NCBI RefSeq assembly: GCF_945956965.1
Contig: NZ_CAMFJS010000011.1
Location: 62,001 to 126,000 of the forward strand
From: an uncultured Roseateles sp.
GTDB lineage: Bacteria; Pseudomonadota; Gammaproteobacteria; Burkholderiales; Burkholderiaceae_C
DNA length: 64,000 nt
Direction of reading: 5' to 3'
Shown piece by piece: positions 10,253 to 20,473 of this stretch (position 1 is its first letter; each line of letters begins with the position of its first letter). Under the pieces are notes generated by a model that made no database searches, was not told where the DNA came from, and worked only from the letters and a program-made list of their open reading frames with translations. Position numbers and translations under genes: made by a program.

Positions 10253-11188
10253 ATGAGCGACATCCTGACTTTGACCATGAACCCGGCCGTTGATGTGTTC
10301 ACCTCGGTGGACCGCGTCATCCCGGGGCACAAGCTGCGTTGTGAGCCGGCGCAGATGCATCCCGGCGGCGGGGGCATCAATGTGGCGCGGGTCTTGCACC
10401 GGCTGGGGGGCGATGTGCTGGCGCTGTATGCGGCTGGCGGCATCACGGGCGGCCTGCTGGCTGAGTTGCTGGCGCAGGAGCAAACACCCGCGCAGGCGCT
10501 GCCGATCGCGGGCGAAACGAGAGAGAGCTTCACGGCCCACGAGCACAGCAGCCAGCAGGACTATCGCTTTGTGCTGCCCGGCCCGAACTTGTCGGCGCTG
10601 GAATGCCAAAGCTGCCTCGATGCGCTGAGTCAGCACGGCCGCCCGCGCTTTCTGGTGGCCAGCGGCAGCCTGCCGCCCGGTGTGCCGGAGGACTTTTACG
10701 CCCAGGTGGCCGGCCGTGCTCGGCAACTGGGCAGCAAGATGGTGCTCGACACCTCGGGCGCCGCGCTGCTGGCGGCATTGCAAGAGGGCGTCTTTCTGGT
10801 CAAGCCCAGCTTGCGTGAGTTGCGTGAACTGACCGGCCTGCCTTTGACTGCCGAGCCTGAATGGCGCGATGCGGCGCGTGCGCTGATTGAGCAAGGGCAG
10901 GCGCAAATCGTGGCCTTGTCTTTGGGGGAGGAGGGCGCGCTGCTGGTCTCGGCCCAGCAGGCTTGGCGCGCTCAGGCGCTCCAGGTCGAGGTGGCCAGCA
11001 CCATTGGTGCGGGTGATAGCTTCCTGGCCGCGCTGGTGTGGTCGCTGGCTCAGCATGATGACTTGGAACTTGCCCTGCGCCACGCCATGGCGGCAGGGGC
11101 CGCGGCGCTGCTGAAGTCAGGCACCTCCTTGTGCCAGGCCAGCGATGTGCAGCGGCTTCTGGCGGATGTTCGCCTCTCAAGGGTCTGA
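10253..11188 (+). CDS. PfkB-family hexose kinase (1-phosphofructokinase / 6-phosphofructokinase II type)
   Basis: ILTLTMNPAVDVFTSVDRVIPGHKLRC...HPGGGGINVARVLHRLGG; STIGAGDSFLAALV anion-hole motif. Confidence 0.92.
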   Translation: MSDILTLTMNPAVDVFTSVDRVIPGHKLRCEPAQMHPGGGGINVARVLHRLGGDVLALYAAGGITGGLLAELLAQEQTPAQALPIAGETRESFTAHEHSSQQDYRFVLPGPNLSALECQSCLDALSQHGRPRFLVASGSLPPGVPEDFYAQVAGRARQLGSKMVLDTSGAALLAALQEGVFLVKPSLRELRELTGLPLTAEPEWRDAARALIEQGQAQIVALSLGEEGALLVSAQQAWRAQALQVEVASTIGAGDSFLAALVWSLAQHDDLELALRHAMAAGAAALLKSGTSLCQASDVQRLLADVRLSRV

Positions 11189-11266
11189 GAATCACTGCGC
11201 GCTGGGCAAGGCGATCGATGAAGACCACCGGAAACCCGCTCACGCGGGCCGCGCCGGCACTGCACA

Positions 11267-11887
11267 ATGCGCCCAGAAGTGTCTTTGCTGCTGGAGTACC
11301 GCGTGGATTTGACCGATGACCGTGCTGCTGAACGCCAGAAATTGCGCCCCAAGCTGATTCGTGAGCGCTTGGACATGCCCGACCGCCTGGAGCGTGCCGA
11401 GGTGCTGCAGAGCGTTTTGCGCGCCTGGCTGATTCCGCGCGATGAGTTGACCATAGGCGCTTACTGGCCCATCAAGGGTGAGTTCGACCCGCTGCCGGCG
11501 CTGTACCGCTGGAGCGAATCTGACCCGCAGCGCAAGATCGGCCTGCCGGTGGTGGACAAGGTTCACGGCACGCTGAGTTTTCAGGTTTGGTACCCGGGCT
11601 GCCCGATGGAGGAGGATGCTTACGGCATCTTGAAGCCCAAGGACACCGAGGTCTTCGAGCCCGGTCTGGTGCTGGTGCCTTGCCTGGGTTACGGGCCTTT
11701 TGGCCTGCGCCTGGGCTATGGCGGGGGCTTCATGGACCGCACCTTGGCCTCGCTGAAGCCGCGTCCGGCCACGGCGGGCTTGGCTTATGCCCACGGCTTC
11801 CAGCCCTTGCTGAAAGCCTTGCCTCACGACGTGCCGCTGGATGCCATGCTCACCGAAGAGGGCGTGGTGTGGGACAAGAATGGCTGA
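11267..11887 (+). CDS. 5-formyltetrahydrofolate cyclo-ligase family protein (second copy)
   Basis: IGAYWPIKGEFD..., LVLVPCLGYGPFGLRLGYGGGFMDRTLA. Confidence 0.85.
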   Translation: MRPEVSLLLEYRVDLTDDRAAERQKLRPKLIRERLDMPDRLERAEVLQSVLRAWLIPRDELTIGAYWPIKGEFDPLPALYRWSESDPQRKIGLPVVDKVHGTLSFQVWYPGCPMEEDAYGILKPKDTEVFEPGLVLVPCLGYGPFGLRLGYGGGFMDRTLASLKPRPATAGLAYAHGFQPLLKALPHDVPLDAMLTEEGVVWDKNG

Positions 11888-12033
11888 GTGCGCAGTGCGC
11901 AGTGCGCTTTGCCGCGCATTGCAGCGGCGCCGCACCCGCCTGACGCCTCAGTTCGCCTCAGGCCCGCATCGCTGTGATGTATTAATATATTTGCAAAATA
12001 CAAGTCGAGCGGAATTTCGCTCACAATTCAGTC

Positions 12034-13344
12034 ATGACTAAGACCTACTCCCACCACCTCCATCAGCTGCAAGCCCAGGCCGAACAGGCGCTGGCGCGTT
12101 GTGGCTTTGATGCGCTTGTGATCGCCTCGGGCATCGAGAAGTACGCGTTTCTGGACGACCGGCCCTATCTGTTCGCGCCCAATCCGCATTTCAAGCATTG
12201 GCTGCCCTTGGTCAATCACCCGCACAGCTGGCTGCTGATTCGCCCCGGCCACAAGCCACGGGTGGTGTACTACCAGCCGGATGATTTCTGGCATGTGCCG
12301 CCCAGTGACCCGGCCGGTGAATGGACGGACCTGGTGGAGCTGGTGGTGATCGGCCAGCCCGAAGAGGCGCGCGCCCATCTGCAAGTGCCCGGCCGCCTGG
12401 CCATCATTGGCGAGTCGGATGCCGCCTTGGACGGCGTGACGCCCAATAACCCCGCTGATCTGCTCAACATCCTGCACTATCAGCGCGCCAACAAAACCGG
12501 CTACGAGCTGGAGCAAATGCGCGCGGCCTCGCGCCGTGCCGTGCCGGCCCATCTGGCGGCCAAAGCCGCCTTTCTGGCCGGCGCCTCCGAGCTGGATATT
12601 CACCGCGCTTATCTGGCTGCCTGCGGCCACACCGACCGCGACTTGCCCTACACCAATATCGTGGCACTCAACGAGCATGGCGCGGTGCTGCATTACCAGT
12701 ACCAAGAGGCGCAGGCCCCGGCCGAATCACGCGCGCTGCTGATCGACGCTGGCGCGCAAGTCAACGGTTATGCCAGCGACATCACCCGCACCTGGAGCGC
12801 CGGTGACGCCACCTTTGACGCCTTGCTCTCCCGCATGGAAGCGGCCCAGCTGGCGCTGGTGGACGAGGTGCGCGCGGGCGTGGACTATCGCAGCATCCAC
12901 CTCAGCACCCACGCCAAGGTGGCGGGCATTTTGCAAGAGCTGGGCGTGGTCAAGCTGAGTGTCGAGGCGCAACTGGCGCAAGGTGTGACCTCCACCTTCT
13001 TCCCGCATGGCATCGGCCATCTGATCGGCCTGCAGGTGCACGATGTGGGCGGCTTCATGGCTGACGACAGCGGCACCCTGTCGCCCAAGCCCGAAGGCCA
13101 CCCCTATCTGCGCCTGACCCGCACGCTGACACCTGGCATGGTGGTGACCATCGAGCCTGGCCTCTACTTCATCCCGACCTTGCTGAACAAGCTCAAGGCC
13201 ACGTCTGCTGCCGCGGCGGTGGATTGGAGCTTGGTGGCGCACTTGAGCCGCTTCGGTGGCGTGCGCATCGAGGACGATGTGGTCTGCAGCGCCGACGGCG
13301 CGCCGGAAAATCTGACGCGGGATGCGTTCGCGGCGCAGGCCTGA
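12034..13344 (+). CDS. pepQ: Xaa-Pro dipeptidase, M24 metallopeptidase
   Basis: IDAGAQVNGYASDITRTW, FPHGIGHLIGLQVHDVGG, VVTIEPGLYF metal-ligand motifs. Confidence 0.92.
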   Translation: MTKTYSHHLHQLQAQAEQALARCGFDALVIASGIEKYAFLDDRPYLFAPNPHFKHWLPLVNHPHSWLLIRPGHKPRVVYYQPDDFWHVPPSDPAGEWTDLVELVVIGQPEEARAHLQVPGRLAIIGESDAALDGVTPNNPADLLNILHYQRANKTGYELEQMRAASRRAVPAHLAAKAAFLAGASELDIHRAYLAACGHTDRDLPYTNIVALNEHGAVLHYQYQEAQAPAESRALLIDAGAQVNGYASDITRTWSAGDATFDALLSRMEAAQLALVDEVRAGVDYRSIHLSTHAKVAGILQELGVVKLSVEAQLAQGVTSTFFPHGIGHLIGLQVHDVGGFMADDSGTLSPKPEGHPYLRLTRTLTPGMVVTIEPGLYFIPTLLNKLKATSAAAAVDWSLVAHLSRFGGVRIEDDVVCSADGAPENLTRDAFAAQA

Positions 13345-13437
13345 CCGGCTGTTCTTTTTCGGCAGCTTCTGCCGACTGGCGATCTGACTCCAGGGTGCGG
13401 GCTTGGCCAAGCCCGCACCCTGGAGCGCTGGCGCTGA

Positions 13438-13917
13438 TTAGCGCGTGCTCTGGTCGATGGCGCGGTCCATCATGCGCTGACGTAAATCGTTATTGCTGTT
13501 CATATCGAGCACTTCGCGCAAGGCCGCCTTTTTGCCCGGCGCCGATGCGGCTCCGCCGGCTGAGGCGGGCGTGCCCGTTGCGCCAGCTTGGCGGCCAGGC
13601 TCGGCCACGGTGTTGACCGTGCCGCCCGTCACATCGCCCTGCGCATAGCCTGCCGGGCAGGCCACATCGGTGTAGACCACCTCGCGGCCGCGCAGGCATT
13701 TGCGCATCACACCTTGTGGCAGGGGCTTGGCCGCGCCGGGCAAGGGTTTGGCCGGCTCGGGAATCTCGCGGCGGCTGCCGTTGTCGAACTGAATCGGGCG
13801 GGCTTTGCCGGCGCCGGGGTTGATCAAGTCGCGCACAAATTCGGTGTTCCGGACATGCCAGCCGGCGGCCAGGGTGAGCAAAGCAAGAGCAATCCAGAGC
13901 AAGTAACGCAGAGGCAT
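13438..13917 (-). CDS. Hypothetical membrane-anchored/periplasmic protein (DUF4124-like)
   Basis: N-terminal TM MPLRYLLWIALALLTLAAGW; MRKCLRGREVVYTDVACPAG. Confidence 0.55.
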   Translation of the reverse strand: MPLRYLLWIALALLTLAAGWHVRNTEFVRDLINPGAGKARPIQFDNGSRREIPEPAKPLPGAAKPLPQGVMRKCLRGREVVYTDVACPAGYAQGDVTGGTVNTVAEPGRQAGATGTPASAGGAASAPGKKAALREVLDMNSNNDLRQRMMDRAIDQSTR

Positions 13918-14040
13918 GGCGGGCAGCGACAAGGGGCTAAACAAGGCCTGTGATTCTGCGTCACAAGTCTGGTTTTAGCCCCTCAAATCCTGCCCCTCCT
14001 TTGGGGGAGGGACGGTCGCTGGCCTTGCGCGGCCCGCGCC

Positions 14041-16428
14041 TTACTTGGCCGTGATCGTGATGGGCATATTGGCGCTGGCCTGGCGGCCGGCCGAGTCCAA
14101 CACCCGGATGCTCAGCACATAGTTGCCGGTGACGGGTGTGGGCCAGTAGGCCGTCACCGTCATGCCGCTGATCGAGAAGCCCATGCCCAGCGGCGCACCG
14201 GCAATGCTGATCGAGAGCCCGCTGACGCCCGGGTCAACAATTCCGATCGAGCCTGTCAGCGGCTTGCCTGCGACGCCGCTGAGGGCGGGGGCGGTGATCT
14301 GCGGGCCGCTGACCGGCGGCGTGGTGGCGGCCGCAATCTTGAGGCTGATCACGCCCGTGCCGCTCAGGCCGGTCTTGCTGTCCTTGGCCGTCACGTTCAC
14401 GCTATAGCTGCCCAGTACGGGCTTGGCCCAGCTCAGCACGCCGCTGGCGCTGATGCTCATGCCGGCCGGGGCGCCGCTGAGGCTGTAGCTCAGCGGGTTG
14501 CTGGCCGTGGTGCTCACGGTGTAGTTGAGCGCCACACCGGGCAGGCCGCTGATGCTGGCGCTGGCCACCTTGGGGGCGGCGGGTGCAGTGATGGTGACCG
14601 TGTAGACCGCTTGGCCGCTGAGCCCGGTCTTGCTGTCTTTGGCGCTGGCGGTGACGGCATAGCTGCCGGCCACTGGTGCGGGCCAGCTGACGGTGCCGTT
14701 CGCTGCGATGCTCATGCCGGCAGGCGCGCCGCTCAGATTGAAGCTCAGCGGGTTGGCGGCTTGCGCTGAGACGGTGAAGCTCAAGGGCGTGCCCACTTGG
14801 CCACTGATGCTGGCTGGGGTGAGTACCGGTGCGGTGCTGGCAATGGCGGCGCCCGAAGCCAGGCTCAGCAAGCTGGTGGCATTGGGCGAGCCCAGTCCCG
14901 TCGGGGTGTCATAGCCGGTCTTGGCGGCGCAGCTGGCGCAAGTGCCGTTGGCGCCCTTGCTGATGTCGCCAAAAGCGCTGGCGTAGTTGCCGGGCACGCT
15001 GGCCACTTGCTGATAGAGCAGGCCATGGGCGGCACCCAGCGGGGCCTTGCCGCTTTGCGCTCGCATCGCATTGGCCACAGCCACCAGGCCGGCCCACTGA
15101 GGCGTGGCCAAGCTGGTGCCGCCGGCGCTGATCCAGTTGATGCTGCTGCCCGACTGCACGGCCACGTACTGGCCGGTATTGGGGTCGGCGTTGAAGGCCA
15201 CATCGGCCACATTGCGGCGCACGGCCAGGCCCATGCCGGGCACAGTGCTGGCTTGGTAGCTGGGCGTGGCGGTGTATGCGCTGACGCCGCCGCCGCTGCC
15301 GGACCAGGCGGTTTCGGTACGCGCGCCGCTGCCGCTGTAAGTCAGGCTGCTGCCGCCCACCGCCAAGACATTGGGTGAGACGGCTGGCCAGGACACGCCG
15401 ACGCCCGAGTCGCCGGTGGCCGCGAGGTAAGTCATCTTGGCTGCGCTGAAAGCGGCATCCACCGAGGCGGTGTAATTGCCTTCGTTGGCGCCAAAGCTCA
15501 TCGACACCACGCCAGGGCCCATGGCATTGGCCAGCTTGACGGCGCCCAGCAGGCTGTTCAGCGATGCGTCCGCCGCTTCGATCAAAACAATGCGGGCCAG
15601 CGGCGCGGTGGCATGCGCCCACTGAACGTCCAGAGTGATTTCGGTGGCCCAACCGGCGTTGTAGGCGGGGACTGCGCTGGTCATGCCGCCGGCGGCGGTG
15701 CTGTAGACCTGTGAGAACTCGCAAGCATTGCTGCTGGCTGCGGCCAATGGCAAAGCGCTGGTGCTGGGCAGTGCCTTGGTGGTGCAGCCGGGCAGACCGA
15801 ACTTGAGGTTGAAGGCGGCCAGCTCGGCCACGACGTAGGGGTCGTGCATGGCATCGACGATGTAAATCGTCTGGCCGGCGCCAAGTTGCGCCGCTTGGGC
15901 GGCGCTCAGGACGCTGCCCGCAGCAGGCAGGGGCGGCAAGCCATAGGCCGCGCGGATCTGGGCCGGTGAGTAAGTGGACACGACCGAGGCCGTGGCCATG
16001 GGCGTCACGGTCTCGCCGCCCGCCGCCAGTGCGCGGGAGCGCTGGGCCGAGGCCAGTGTTTGTAAGGTCAGGCCACGGCTGGAGAGTTGGCTGAATTCGG
16101 CGGGAATGGCTTGTTGCCGGGCATGGCTGCGCGCGGAGCTTGATGGGTCTTGTGCGTCGCGGTCATCGGGCGCGTCCAGCAGCAGCGGCGCGGCATGGAA
16201 GCTGGGGCTGGCTTGCAAGGCGGCTGCGGCTTCGGGCAGGGCCTCGGTTGGCAGATCTAGCGTGGTGATGCCGGTGGCCAGTGGTGCGGCGCTGGCGCTG
16301 CTGGCTGGCGCCGCGAGTTCTTGCTTGCTGTTGTCGCCACCGCCGCAGGCGCTGAGCAGCAGGCCAAGGCTAGACGTGAGGAGCAAGGCGCTGCTGAGAC
16401 GGGCGCGGGATCCAGGGTACTGCTGCAT
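14041..16428 (-). CDS. Secreted S53 (sedolisin) family serine-carboxyl peptidase with C-terminal Ig-like repeats; lipoprotein-type signal
   Basis: Lipobox LLLSAC-GGG; EITLDVQWAHA (E-x3-D), DSGVGVSWPAVSPNVLAVGG, GGTSLATPQWAGL; repeats NPLSFNLSGAPAGMSIAANGTVSWPAPVAGSYAVTASAKDSKTGLSG / NPLSYSLSGAPAGMSISASGVLSW... Confidence 0.88.
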   Translation of the reverse strand: MQQYPGSRARLSSALLLTSSLGLLLSACGGGDNSKQELAAPASSASAAPLATGITTLDLPTEALPEAAAALQASPSFHAAPLLLDAPDDRDAQDPSSSARSHARQQAIPAEFSQLSSRGLTLQTLASAQRSRALAAGGETVTPMATASVVSTYSPAQIRAAYGLPPLPAAGSVLSAAQAAQLGAGQTIYIVDAMHDPYVVAELAAFNLKFGLPGCTTKALPSTSALPLAAASSNACEFSQVYSTAAGGMTSAVPAYNAGWATEITLDVQWAHATAPLARIVLIEAADASLNSLLGAVKLANAMGPGVVSMSFGANEGNYTASVDAAFSAAKMTYLAATGDSGVGVSWPAVSPNVLAVGGSSLTYSGSGARTETAWSGSGGGVSAYTATPSYQASTVPGMGLAVRRNVADVAFNADPNTGQYVAVQSGSSINWISAGGTSLATPQWAGLVAVANAMRAQSGKAPLGAAHGLLYQQVASVPGNYASAFGDISKGANGTCASCAAKTGYDTPTGLGSPNATSLLSLASGAAIASTAPVLTPASISGQVGTPLSFTVSAQAANPLSFNLSGAPAGMSIAANGTVSWPAPVAGSYAVTASAKDSKTGLSGQAVYTVTITAPAAPKVASASISGLPGVALNYTVSTTASNPLSYSLSGAPAGMSISASGVLSWAKPVLGSYSVNVTAKDSKTGLSGTGVISLKIAAATTPPVSGPQITAPALSGVAGKPLTGSIGIVDPGVSGLSISIAGAPLGMGFSISGMTVTAYWPTPVTGNYVLSIRVLDSAGRQASANMPITITAK

Positions 16429-16720
16429 GGCCGAGGCACTCCAAAAAAACTGGGCGAGGGCCACGCCGATGCAGTTGAGCTCGCGCTCGCCTGGCAACCC
16501 CGCTGCCATGGCGCTTGCGCGCTGTAGGCCGGTGGCTTTGCGTCCCCGCTTTTCAACGGGTTTGCCCTCTGAATCAAATGACTGCTGAGGCCGTGTCGTC
16601 GTCTCAGCAGTTCGATGGACTCTAGCCGCTGCTGGGTTTTGTGCGCATGCCGCCCGGCGGGAAGTGCCTTCAGGCGTGACTTAGTCAACAGCGGCGCCGT
16701 GGCGAAATGCGCCACACAAT

Positions 16721-16751
16721 AAAAAAAACCGCAGCCTAAGCTGCGGTTTTT
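16721..16751 (-). terminator. Intrinsic terminator for the ompW-like gene (symmetric)
   Basis: AAAAAACCGCAGC-CTAA-GCTGCGGTTTTT. Confidence 0.85.
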
Positions 16752-16812
16752 ATTTGGTGCGTAAGGCTGGCGCGCCTTGCGGCGCGTGCTTCACGCGCAA
16801 GCCACTTGGGGC

Positions 16813-17430
16813 TTAGAAGCGGTAGCCGACGCCAACGCCGATCAGCAGGGGGTCAACCTTGAAGTCGCCAGCCTTGACGCCGTTGGCATAGACCTTGGTG
16901 CCGATTTGGACCTTCTTGACGTCCACGTTCAGGTACCAGTTCTTGGCGATCTGCACGTCAGCGCCAGCTTGAATCGACAGGCCGTAGCTGTTGTTGTCGA
17001 TCGAAGGATTCAGCTTGCCGGTGCCTTCCAGGCTGGGGTCGAACTTCACTTCAGAGAAGTTGGTGTAGTTCACGCCCAGGCCCACATAGGGACGGAAGGT
17101 GCCGGTGGGGATGAAGTGGTACTGCAGCGACAGGGTCGGGGGCAGGTGCTTCAGGGAACCGATCTTGGCGCCGCCAGCGCGCAGGTCGTGACCTTGCGGG
17201 TAGGTCAGGATCAGTTCAGCAGCGATATTGGGGGTGATGAAGTAGGTGATATCAACTTCAGGGATGACCTTGTTGTTGACGCTCAGGTCCAGGCCGGTCG
17301 TGTCTTTGTTGGCCGAGTCGAGGTTGACAGCACGGGCGCGCACCATCCAGTTGCCTTCTTGCTGGGCTTGGGCAGCGAAGGAGGTGCAGGCCAGGGCGAT
17401 GACGGCGAGGGAAGTAGCGAGCTTTTTCAT
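16813..17430 (-). CDS. ompW: OmpW family outer membrane protein
   Basis: Signal peptide; NNKVIPEVDITYFITPNIAAELILTYPQGHDL...LPPTLSLQYHFIPTGTFRPYVGLGVNYTNF...GVGVGYRF. Confidence 0.93.
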   Translation of the reverse strand: MKKLATSLAVIALACTSFAAQAQQEGNWMVRARAVNLDSANKDTTGLDLSVNNKVIPEVDITYFITPNIAAELILTYPQGHDLRAGGAKIGSLKHLPPTLSLQYHFIPTGTFRPYVGLGVNYTNFSEVKFDPSLEGTGKLNPSIDNNSYGLSIQAGADVQIAKNWYLNVDVKKVQIGTKVYANGVKAGDFKVDPLLIGVGVGYRF

Positions 17431-17552
17431 GATTGCAGCGTTTCCTAGTGATGGGTTTGAGTCCCGATGACGCTATTGAAACGGCCGGCAAGGGGTTAAC
17501 CCTTGATATTTCGCAAACTCAAAAACGCCCATGCCCGCCTGACCGGGTCTGT

Positions 17553-17566
17553 TTGAGCTAGCTCAA
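17553..17566. promoter_or_regulatory. Perfect 14-bp palindrome TTGAGCTAGCTCAA upstream of ompW (FNR/ANR-box-like)
   Basis: Sequence read directly; resembles TTGAT-N4-ATCAA. Confidence 0.5.
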
Positions 17567-17648
17567 GAAAGCCGCTAGCTTGCTGCAGCGTTTGCGCAAC
17601 TGTGGACCACAGCCGGGGTGAACAGGCGTATGGAAGGCGCTGCTGCGC

Positions 17649-18263
17649 TCAGTCTTGCAGCCAGGCGTGCTGCTGCAACCAGCGGCCCAACTCGTTGTCA
17701 TTGGCAAAGGCCAGCTTGGCGAAGAGGTGCGCGCGGTGGGTTTCCACCGAGCGTGGGCTGCAAGGGGGATTGAGCAGGCGCGCAATCTCCTTGTTCGGCG
17801 TGCCCAGGGCCACATGGCGGGCCACTTCACGCTCACGCGGGGTCAGCAGGCTCCAGCGGGCCAAAGCCTCGGCGCGCGCATGTGCGGCGTCTAGCGCCTG
17901 TGGCAGCTTGGCCAGCAGCTCGGCGGTATTGGGCTTGACCACCCAATCGAAAGCGCCTTTTTTGACGGCCTCGATGGCCATGGAAATTTCCCCATGCCCG
18001 GACAGAAACAAGACGACCAGCGGGCTGCGCAAGGCCAGCAGGCGATCGAACACCTCCAGGCCGCTGATGCCCTGGCCCATGCGTAGGTCCAGGATCACGC
18101 AGCCCGGTTGCAGCGGATTCAGCGCTTCCAGAAAGGCCTCACCCGAGGCAAAAGCCTGCACCGGCTGGCCGCTGGCGAACAGCAGCATCATCAAGGAGCG
18201 GCGCACGGCTTCGTCGTCGTCCACCACGTAGAGGCAATGTCGGTGGCTGGCGAGATTCTTCAT
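17649..18263 (-). CDS. FixJ/NarL-type response regulator
   Basis: YVVDDDEAVRRSLMMLLFASG, VILDLRMGQGISGLEVF, K in FVVKPN-type motif, LTPREREVARHVALGTPNKEIARLL HTH. Confidence 0.92.
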   Translation of the reverse strand: MKNLASHRHCLYVVDDDEAVRRSLMMLLFASGQPVQAFASGEAFLEALNPLQPGCVILDLRMGQGISGLEVFDRLLALRSPLVVLFLSGHGEISMAIEAVKKGAFDWVVKPNTAELLAKLPQALDAAHARAEALARWSLLTPREREVARHVALGTPNKEIARLLNPPCSPRSVETHRAHLFAKLAFANDNELGRWLQQHAWLQD

Positions 18264-20446
18264 GAGGCGATGGGCAGGCTGAGGCTGAAACGGGCGCCGG
18301 GGGCGTCCTGGCGATTGGCGGCACTGAGCGCGCCACCATGGGCTTCGGCAATGCTGCGGCAGATCTTCAAGCCCAGGCCCAAGCCATCGGGCTTGGTGCT
18401 GAAAAAGGGGTCGAAGAGCTGGCCCAGCACCTCGGGCGCGATGCCGGGGCCGCGGTCCAGGACTTGCAGGCTCATGGTCTGCCCCTCGACGCCGGCGTTG
18501 ACCTCGATCTGGCGGCGTTCCGGCGGCAGATCCTGGCTGGCCTGCAGGGCGTTCATCAGCAGATTGATCATGAGCTGCTCCAGCAGCAAGGGGTCACCGC
18601 GAACCGCAGGCAAGTCGCTTGGCAGATGCACATGCAAGCTGGCCTTGCGCAGGCGCAGCTCGGGCTCCAGCAGGGACTGCACGCGCTCCAGCAGGGCGGG
18701 GATCTCCACCGGCTCATGCACGCCGCCGCGCTGGCGCACCAGGCCGCGCAGGCGCTTGACGATCTCGGCCGCGCGCTGCGCCTGGGCCACGATCTCGCCC
18801 AGGCTTTCGATCAACAAGCCCTGGCTATTCGGCGAAGCCTGCTCGGCGAAAGCCCGCGCCGCCAGGGCGAAGTTGGACAAGGCCATCAGCGGCTGGTTCA
18901 ACTCATGCGCCAGGGTGGAGGCCATTTCGCCCAGGCCCGCGAGGCGAGCGCTGCGCTGCAACTGGGCGTCTTGCAAGCGCTGGCGCTCCTCGGCTTGCTT
19001 TTGCGCGGTGATGTCCACCACCGAGCTCATCCAGCCGCTGTGCTGGCCAGCCGCGTCGATCAAAGGCGCGGTGTAGACCATGGTGTAGACCTCATGGCCG
19101 TCCCGGTGGCGCACGCGGGACTCAAAGCCGTGCAGCGCGGCCTGGCCGCTCAGCGCCGCCTCGCTGTCACGCCAGTGCTTGTCCAGATCATCGGGGTGCC
19201 AGTAGGGGTAGGGCGGCTTAGCACCCAGCAGCTCCTCGGCGCTGTAGCCCACCATCTCGCACAGGGCGAGGTTGACGTAGATGATGCGGCCGTCTGGCGC
19301 CCGCGCGCGCATGCCCACCAGCAGCGAGTCTTCCATGGCCTTGCGGAAGGCGTGCGCCTCTTGCAGCTCGCGGGTGCGCTCCTGCACCCGCTGCTCCAGC
19401 TCCAGCCGGGCCTGTCTTTGCTCGGCAAAGCGGCGCTCGCGCAAACGCCAGTACAGGCACGCCAGCAAGGCCAGGCCACCGGCCAAGGCGGCCAGGGCCT
19501 GCGCCTGGCTGCGGGCCTGGCGCAGTTCGGCCAGATCGCTCATCACGGTGAGCGTCCAGCCCAGCTCGGGCAGGGCTTGGTCCAGGGCCAGGAACTGGCG
19601 AGCCTTGCCGGCGATACTGGTTTGAATGCGGTACTCGGCCCGGTCGGCTTCGCGCGTCTCGGCCCAGGGCATGGGCGCATAGCTGTGTTGCGCGCCGTAC
19701 TGGCCATGCTGGTCAAGCCAGGCCAGATCGGCCGGGCTGAGTGGGCGGCGGCTGCGGTAATACCAGTCCTTGATCGAGCCCAGAAAAGCGATGCCGCGGG
19801 CGTCGTAAAGCAGGACCGGGTCTTGCGCCTTGGCCCAGGTGCGCTCCAGCGCATCGAGGCTGACCTTGACCACCATCACGCCTTGCACCTGCCCCGTCTC
19901 GGGTGCATGCACGGGGGTGGCGATGAAGAGGCCAGGTACGCCGGTGGTCAGGCCCACGCCGTAGAACACGCTGCGGCGTCCGCGCATGGCCTCTTCAAAA
20001 TAGGGACGGCTGGCGTAGTTCTGGTCCACAAAGCTGTCGGCCGTCTCCCAATTGCTGGCGGCCAGGGCCTTGCCCTTCGCATCCAGCAGATAGAGCGCCG
20101 CGGCGCCGCTGTGTGCTTGCACCTGCGCCACATAGCGGTTGGCCTGCAGGCGCGCACTGCTGCTTTCCGCTTGCCGCAGCAGGGCCAGGATCAGCGGATG
20201 CTGGGCGGCGGTGAAGGGCAGATAGTCGAACTTCTCGGCCGCGCCGCGCAGGCCCAGGGCGTGGACCTCCACCGCCCGTTGCAAGCCCTGCACCTTGATC
20301 TGCAGCTCACGTCGCTCGGCCCAAATCCCGGCCGCCCAGGCGGCAGCTGCCAGGGCCAGCGCCGCCAGCATCAGCAAGAAGCTGCGGCGCAGAACGGGAG
20401 GCAGGTGGAGGCGGGGCATGGCGATCGGTGGCGGCGGCTGCCGCAT
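18260..20446 (-). CDS. Membrane sensor histidine kinase with Cache-like periplasmic and PAS domains (DctB-like)
   Basis: Two TMs flanking sensor, PAS (LLVGMRARAPDGRIIYVNLALCEMVGYSAEELLG), HELNQPLMALSNFA, GLGLGLKICRSIAEAHGG; 4-bp overlap with the response regulator. Confidence 0.93.
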   Translation of the reverse strand: MRQPPPPIAMPRLHLPPVLRRSFLLMLAALALAAAAWAAGIWAERRELQIKVQGLQRAVEVHALGLRGAAEKFDYLPFTAAQHPLILALLRQAESSSARLQANRYVAQVQAHSGAAALYLLDAKGKALAASNWETADSFVDQNYASRPYFEEAMRGRRSVFYGVGLTTGVPGLFIATPVHAPETGQVQGVMVVKVSLDALERTWAKAQDPVLLYDARGIAFLGSIKDWYYRSRRPLSPADLAWLDQHGQYGAQHSYAPMPWAETREADRAEYRIQTSIAGKARQFLALDQALPELGWTLTVMSDLAELRQARSQAQALAALAGGLALLACLYWRLRERRFAEQRQARLELEQRVQERTRELQEAHAFRKAMEDSLLVGMRARAPDGRIIYVNLALCEMVGYSAEELLGAKPPYPYWHPDDLDKHWRDSEAALSGQAALHGFESRVRHRDGHEVYTMVYTAPLIDAAGQHSGWMSSVVDITAQKQAEERQRLQDAQLQRSARLAGLGEMASTLAHELNQPLMALSNFALAARAFAEQASPNSQGLLIESLGEIVAQAQRAAEIVKRLRGLVRQRGGVHEPVEIPALLERVQSLLEPELRLRKASLHVHLPSDLPAVRGDPLLLEQLMINLLMNALQASQDLPPERRQIEVNAGVEGQTMSLQVLDRGPGIAPEVLGQLFDPFFSTKPDGLGLGLKICRSIAEAHGGALSAANRQDAPGARFSLSLPIAS

Positions 20447-20473
20447 TGTCGATGGCGCCCTGCCGCGCCGGCG

